Origin: Aulostomus chinensis
Taxonomy: Eukaryota; Chordata; Actinopteri; Syngnathiformes; Aulostomidae
Reading direction: 5' to 3'
Length of the DNA stretch: 64,000 nucleotides
Assembly (NCBI GenBank): GCA_037954235.1
Contig: JBBMOA010000003.1
Coordinates: 14,334,223 to 14,398,222 of the forward strand
Under the pieces are notes generated by a model, which worked only from the letters and a program-made list of their open reading frames with translations, was not told the DNA's origin and made no database searches. Position numbers and translations under genes: made by a program. Of this stretch, positions 62,101 to 64,000 are shown one piece after another; the first letter of the stretch is position 1, and each line of letters starts with the position of its first letter.

Positions 62101-64000
62101 TTTTCAGCTGGTCCATTTCTGGCAAATATTCATGCTTTGGAGTATTGTGTGTGTGTGGGTGGGTGGGTGGGTGTTTGCTCATATTTGGCTCCAATTTAGA
62201 TGCTTTGAGGTACAGCATTCTGTGCCAGGCTGTACAAAATTACAATTTCTGCTGAGTAATTTTGTCCACTAAGTTGGTCCAGACAACAACATAACAAAAC
62301 TGAACGACGATGATGCCACGATAAAGGTTCACATCTGTTCTTCTGCGTGAGAAGTCTTGGCAACTGTTGATGCCTCCTGTTTGTGCCTCTTTCCACGACT
62401 TACATCACTTGAATGCTCTGGGTTTTTTTTAATGCAAGGTCATTTCTGCCAGTAAAGGAAATGAGGAAGATAAGAATGTAACTTTGATAATCAAATAGCC
62501 CCAGGTTAAGCCATAGTCGCGAGCTGAAATGTTTAAAATATAAGATCAACTCATACAAGGTATAATTATGCGACGAAAAGTTGAAAGTATGGGGGGTGAC
62601 AATAACGTCGCTCATATTTCCATATTTTGTCTCATAATTCTGACTTTCCTGTTATTAAATTCTGTAGTTTTTCTCTGATAGTCATTGTAGTTTTATTGAT
62701 GTAATTTCTTGCAGCTCTGTATTAGTTAACGGGGATCAAACTAAACAAATGAACTTTACATCTCAGAACTAATATTTCTTAAGCTCATAATCTCAATTTG
62801 TATTCAATCATTATGACTTTTCATCGAAATTTACCGTTTAAAATTGGAATATTTTACTATCAAAGCTAAGTATCTATTTTTCATTCTTTTATGTAACCAG
62901 GCTAAAGTTTTTTGTTTTTTTTTCTCCGATCAGGCAGCTTGTACCAACTTAGTTTTGGCCTCTTTACTCTGATCGCACCACAGGAGCTCTCAACTGTTCA
63001 CGTCTTTTGCTAACAGCCTGCAATGAAACTGAGTGACCTGTGCACTCTGTGGGAGGGGGTGGGGGGGGTTGCTGGGACAGCGCTGATGAAATATTAAGAA
63101 TATTTGATTTGAGAGTTGTCTCACTGTATATCTTGAGTGGTGTCCATGGGCTATACTCTCCATAGCTCAAGCAAAAATAACTCTGCAGGGTTTTAATATT
63201 TATGATGTATTTCCCCTCTCTCCAGAAAGTCCCTAACCACAGGTCAGAGTTTCTGCACAGTTGAACACATTCAGCAGTCAACTTTATTTCTGGAGATCAA
63301 ATTTTTTATGAAGAATGCGGCAAATGCATCAGGCCTCCGCTATAGTGTCCATAAATGCGGACCCAGCGAGGTTGAGACGTGACAGATACGTGAGGATCAA
63401 CTATGCACAAAGAGCTTTATGACATTAAGATCCATGTTTGACTCTGGCTGGCTGTTTGTCATTGCCTTGTGTTTTATGGGCTCATAGCCAATAAAAGATG
63501 AAATGGTAATTGGTGTTAGCATCTCTATTCCATTAAATGATGAGTCACTACAACAAGCGCTTGATCTTTGCACCCAAGAACAACCTCCGCATATCGAACA
63601 TCACCGCGGGTGCAGTGTCTCCCCTCTGATTGCTCCCGGGACCTCCTTGCTATGGTAACGACCCGTAATGACCACGATTGTGGCAACAGCTGTAGTCGTA
63701 GCAACAGTTGGTGAGTGCAGCGCTTTCACACTCAGACAAAACGACGAGAGGATGAGAAGCACTCTGTCATTAGCAGGCAAACAAGAAGACATGAGTCCTC
63801 ATCTGGTGCTCCTCCAAAATACTCCTCCTTTGAACAAATACAGTTTCAGATTCATAAATATAGTTTGTCATGATAATCGTTTCCCTTTTTCACCTCACTC
63901 GTTTTCCAACAATAATAATAGCACCCGACTGATTCAGGAATTTTGGGCCCAATACCATAGTAAGTAAGACAATTCTGATCAAATCTATACCTATCAGGCT
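59170..64000. other. Right-hand stretch, nothing coding recognised
   Basis: Short frames only, a GTGG-type run at 62147-62175, a T run near 62090 and a G-rich run at 63054-63068. A CpG-richer segment at 63560-63730 carries an X-box-like motif. Whether this end is still intron or lies upstream of the gene cannot be decided. Confidence 0.45.
63645..63659. promoter_or_regulatory. RFX X-box-like motif
   Basis: CCTTGCTATGGTAAC is close to the RFX X-box GTTRCCATGGYAAC. It lies in a locally CpG-richer segment, with another GTAGCAAC half-site about 40 bases downstream. Confidence 0.4.

Overview
The window reads as nuclear DNA of a teleost fish, probably a percomorph. It is AT-rich and has long stretches without coding sequence. 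It carries many (CA)n, (GA)n and poly-G tracts, several copies of a tRNA-derived SINE with a GATG-type tail, LINE 3' ends, and one recognisable vertebrate coding exon. Assignment rests on these repeat styles and the protein; the species cannot be named from sequence alone.

The only secure protein-coding sequence is at the left edge on the minus strand: the first coding exon of a DLG-associated protein (GKAP/SAPAP family), best matching DLGAP4. It encodes residues 1-268 and runs off the window at base 1. It has a clear splice acceptor at 881/882. A 78-base intron (881-958) with complete splice signals leads to a 198-base untranslated exon (959-1156). Further minus-strand exon-like segments with good splice signals lie at 17047-17095 (strong), 19286-19318 (moderate) and 55833-55896 (weaker). 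The rest of the window is therefore best read as the long 5' introns of this gene, transcribed right to left. I found no second secure gene; a plus-strand exon-like segment at 32799-32873 is listed only as a lead.

If 17047-17095 is spliced to 959-1156, the leader carries two upstream ORFs joined by a one-base stop/start overlap (TAATG) made by the splice. The second is 82 codons long and ends 22 bases before the dlgap4 start. The in-frame stop just ahead of the main ATG is also made at a splice junction.

Repeats region by region: 5-9 kb holds CA tracts, a fragment and a fuller copy of an old long-TIR MITE-like element, and a SINE tail broken by a C/A/CA tract. 13-19 kb holds SINE pieces, one inserted with a clean target duplication into an older repeat, and an RTE-like LINE remnant. 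22, 28 and 39 kb hold near-full-length SINEs in plus orientation. 31, 42 and 51 kb hold LINE 3' ends. 32 kb has a 3 x 66-base minisatellite. 49 kb has an AG-rich minisatellite. 53-54 kb has a long CA tract and a minus-strand SINE. 59 kb has a reverse-transcriptase fragment followed by another SINE tail broken by a TG/G tract. Candidate regulatory motifs include a perfect CRE with an RFX-type X-box at 10.3-10.4 kb and an X-box-like site at 63.65 kb.
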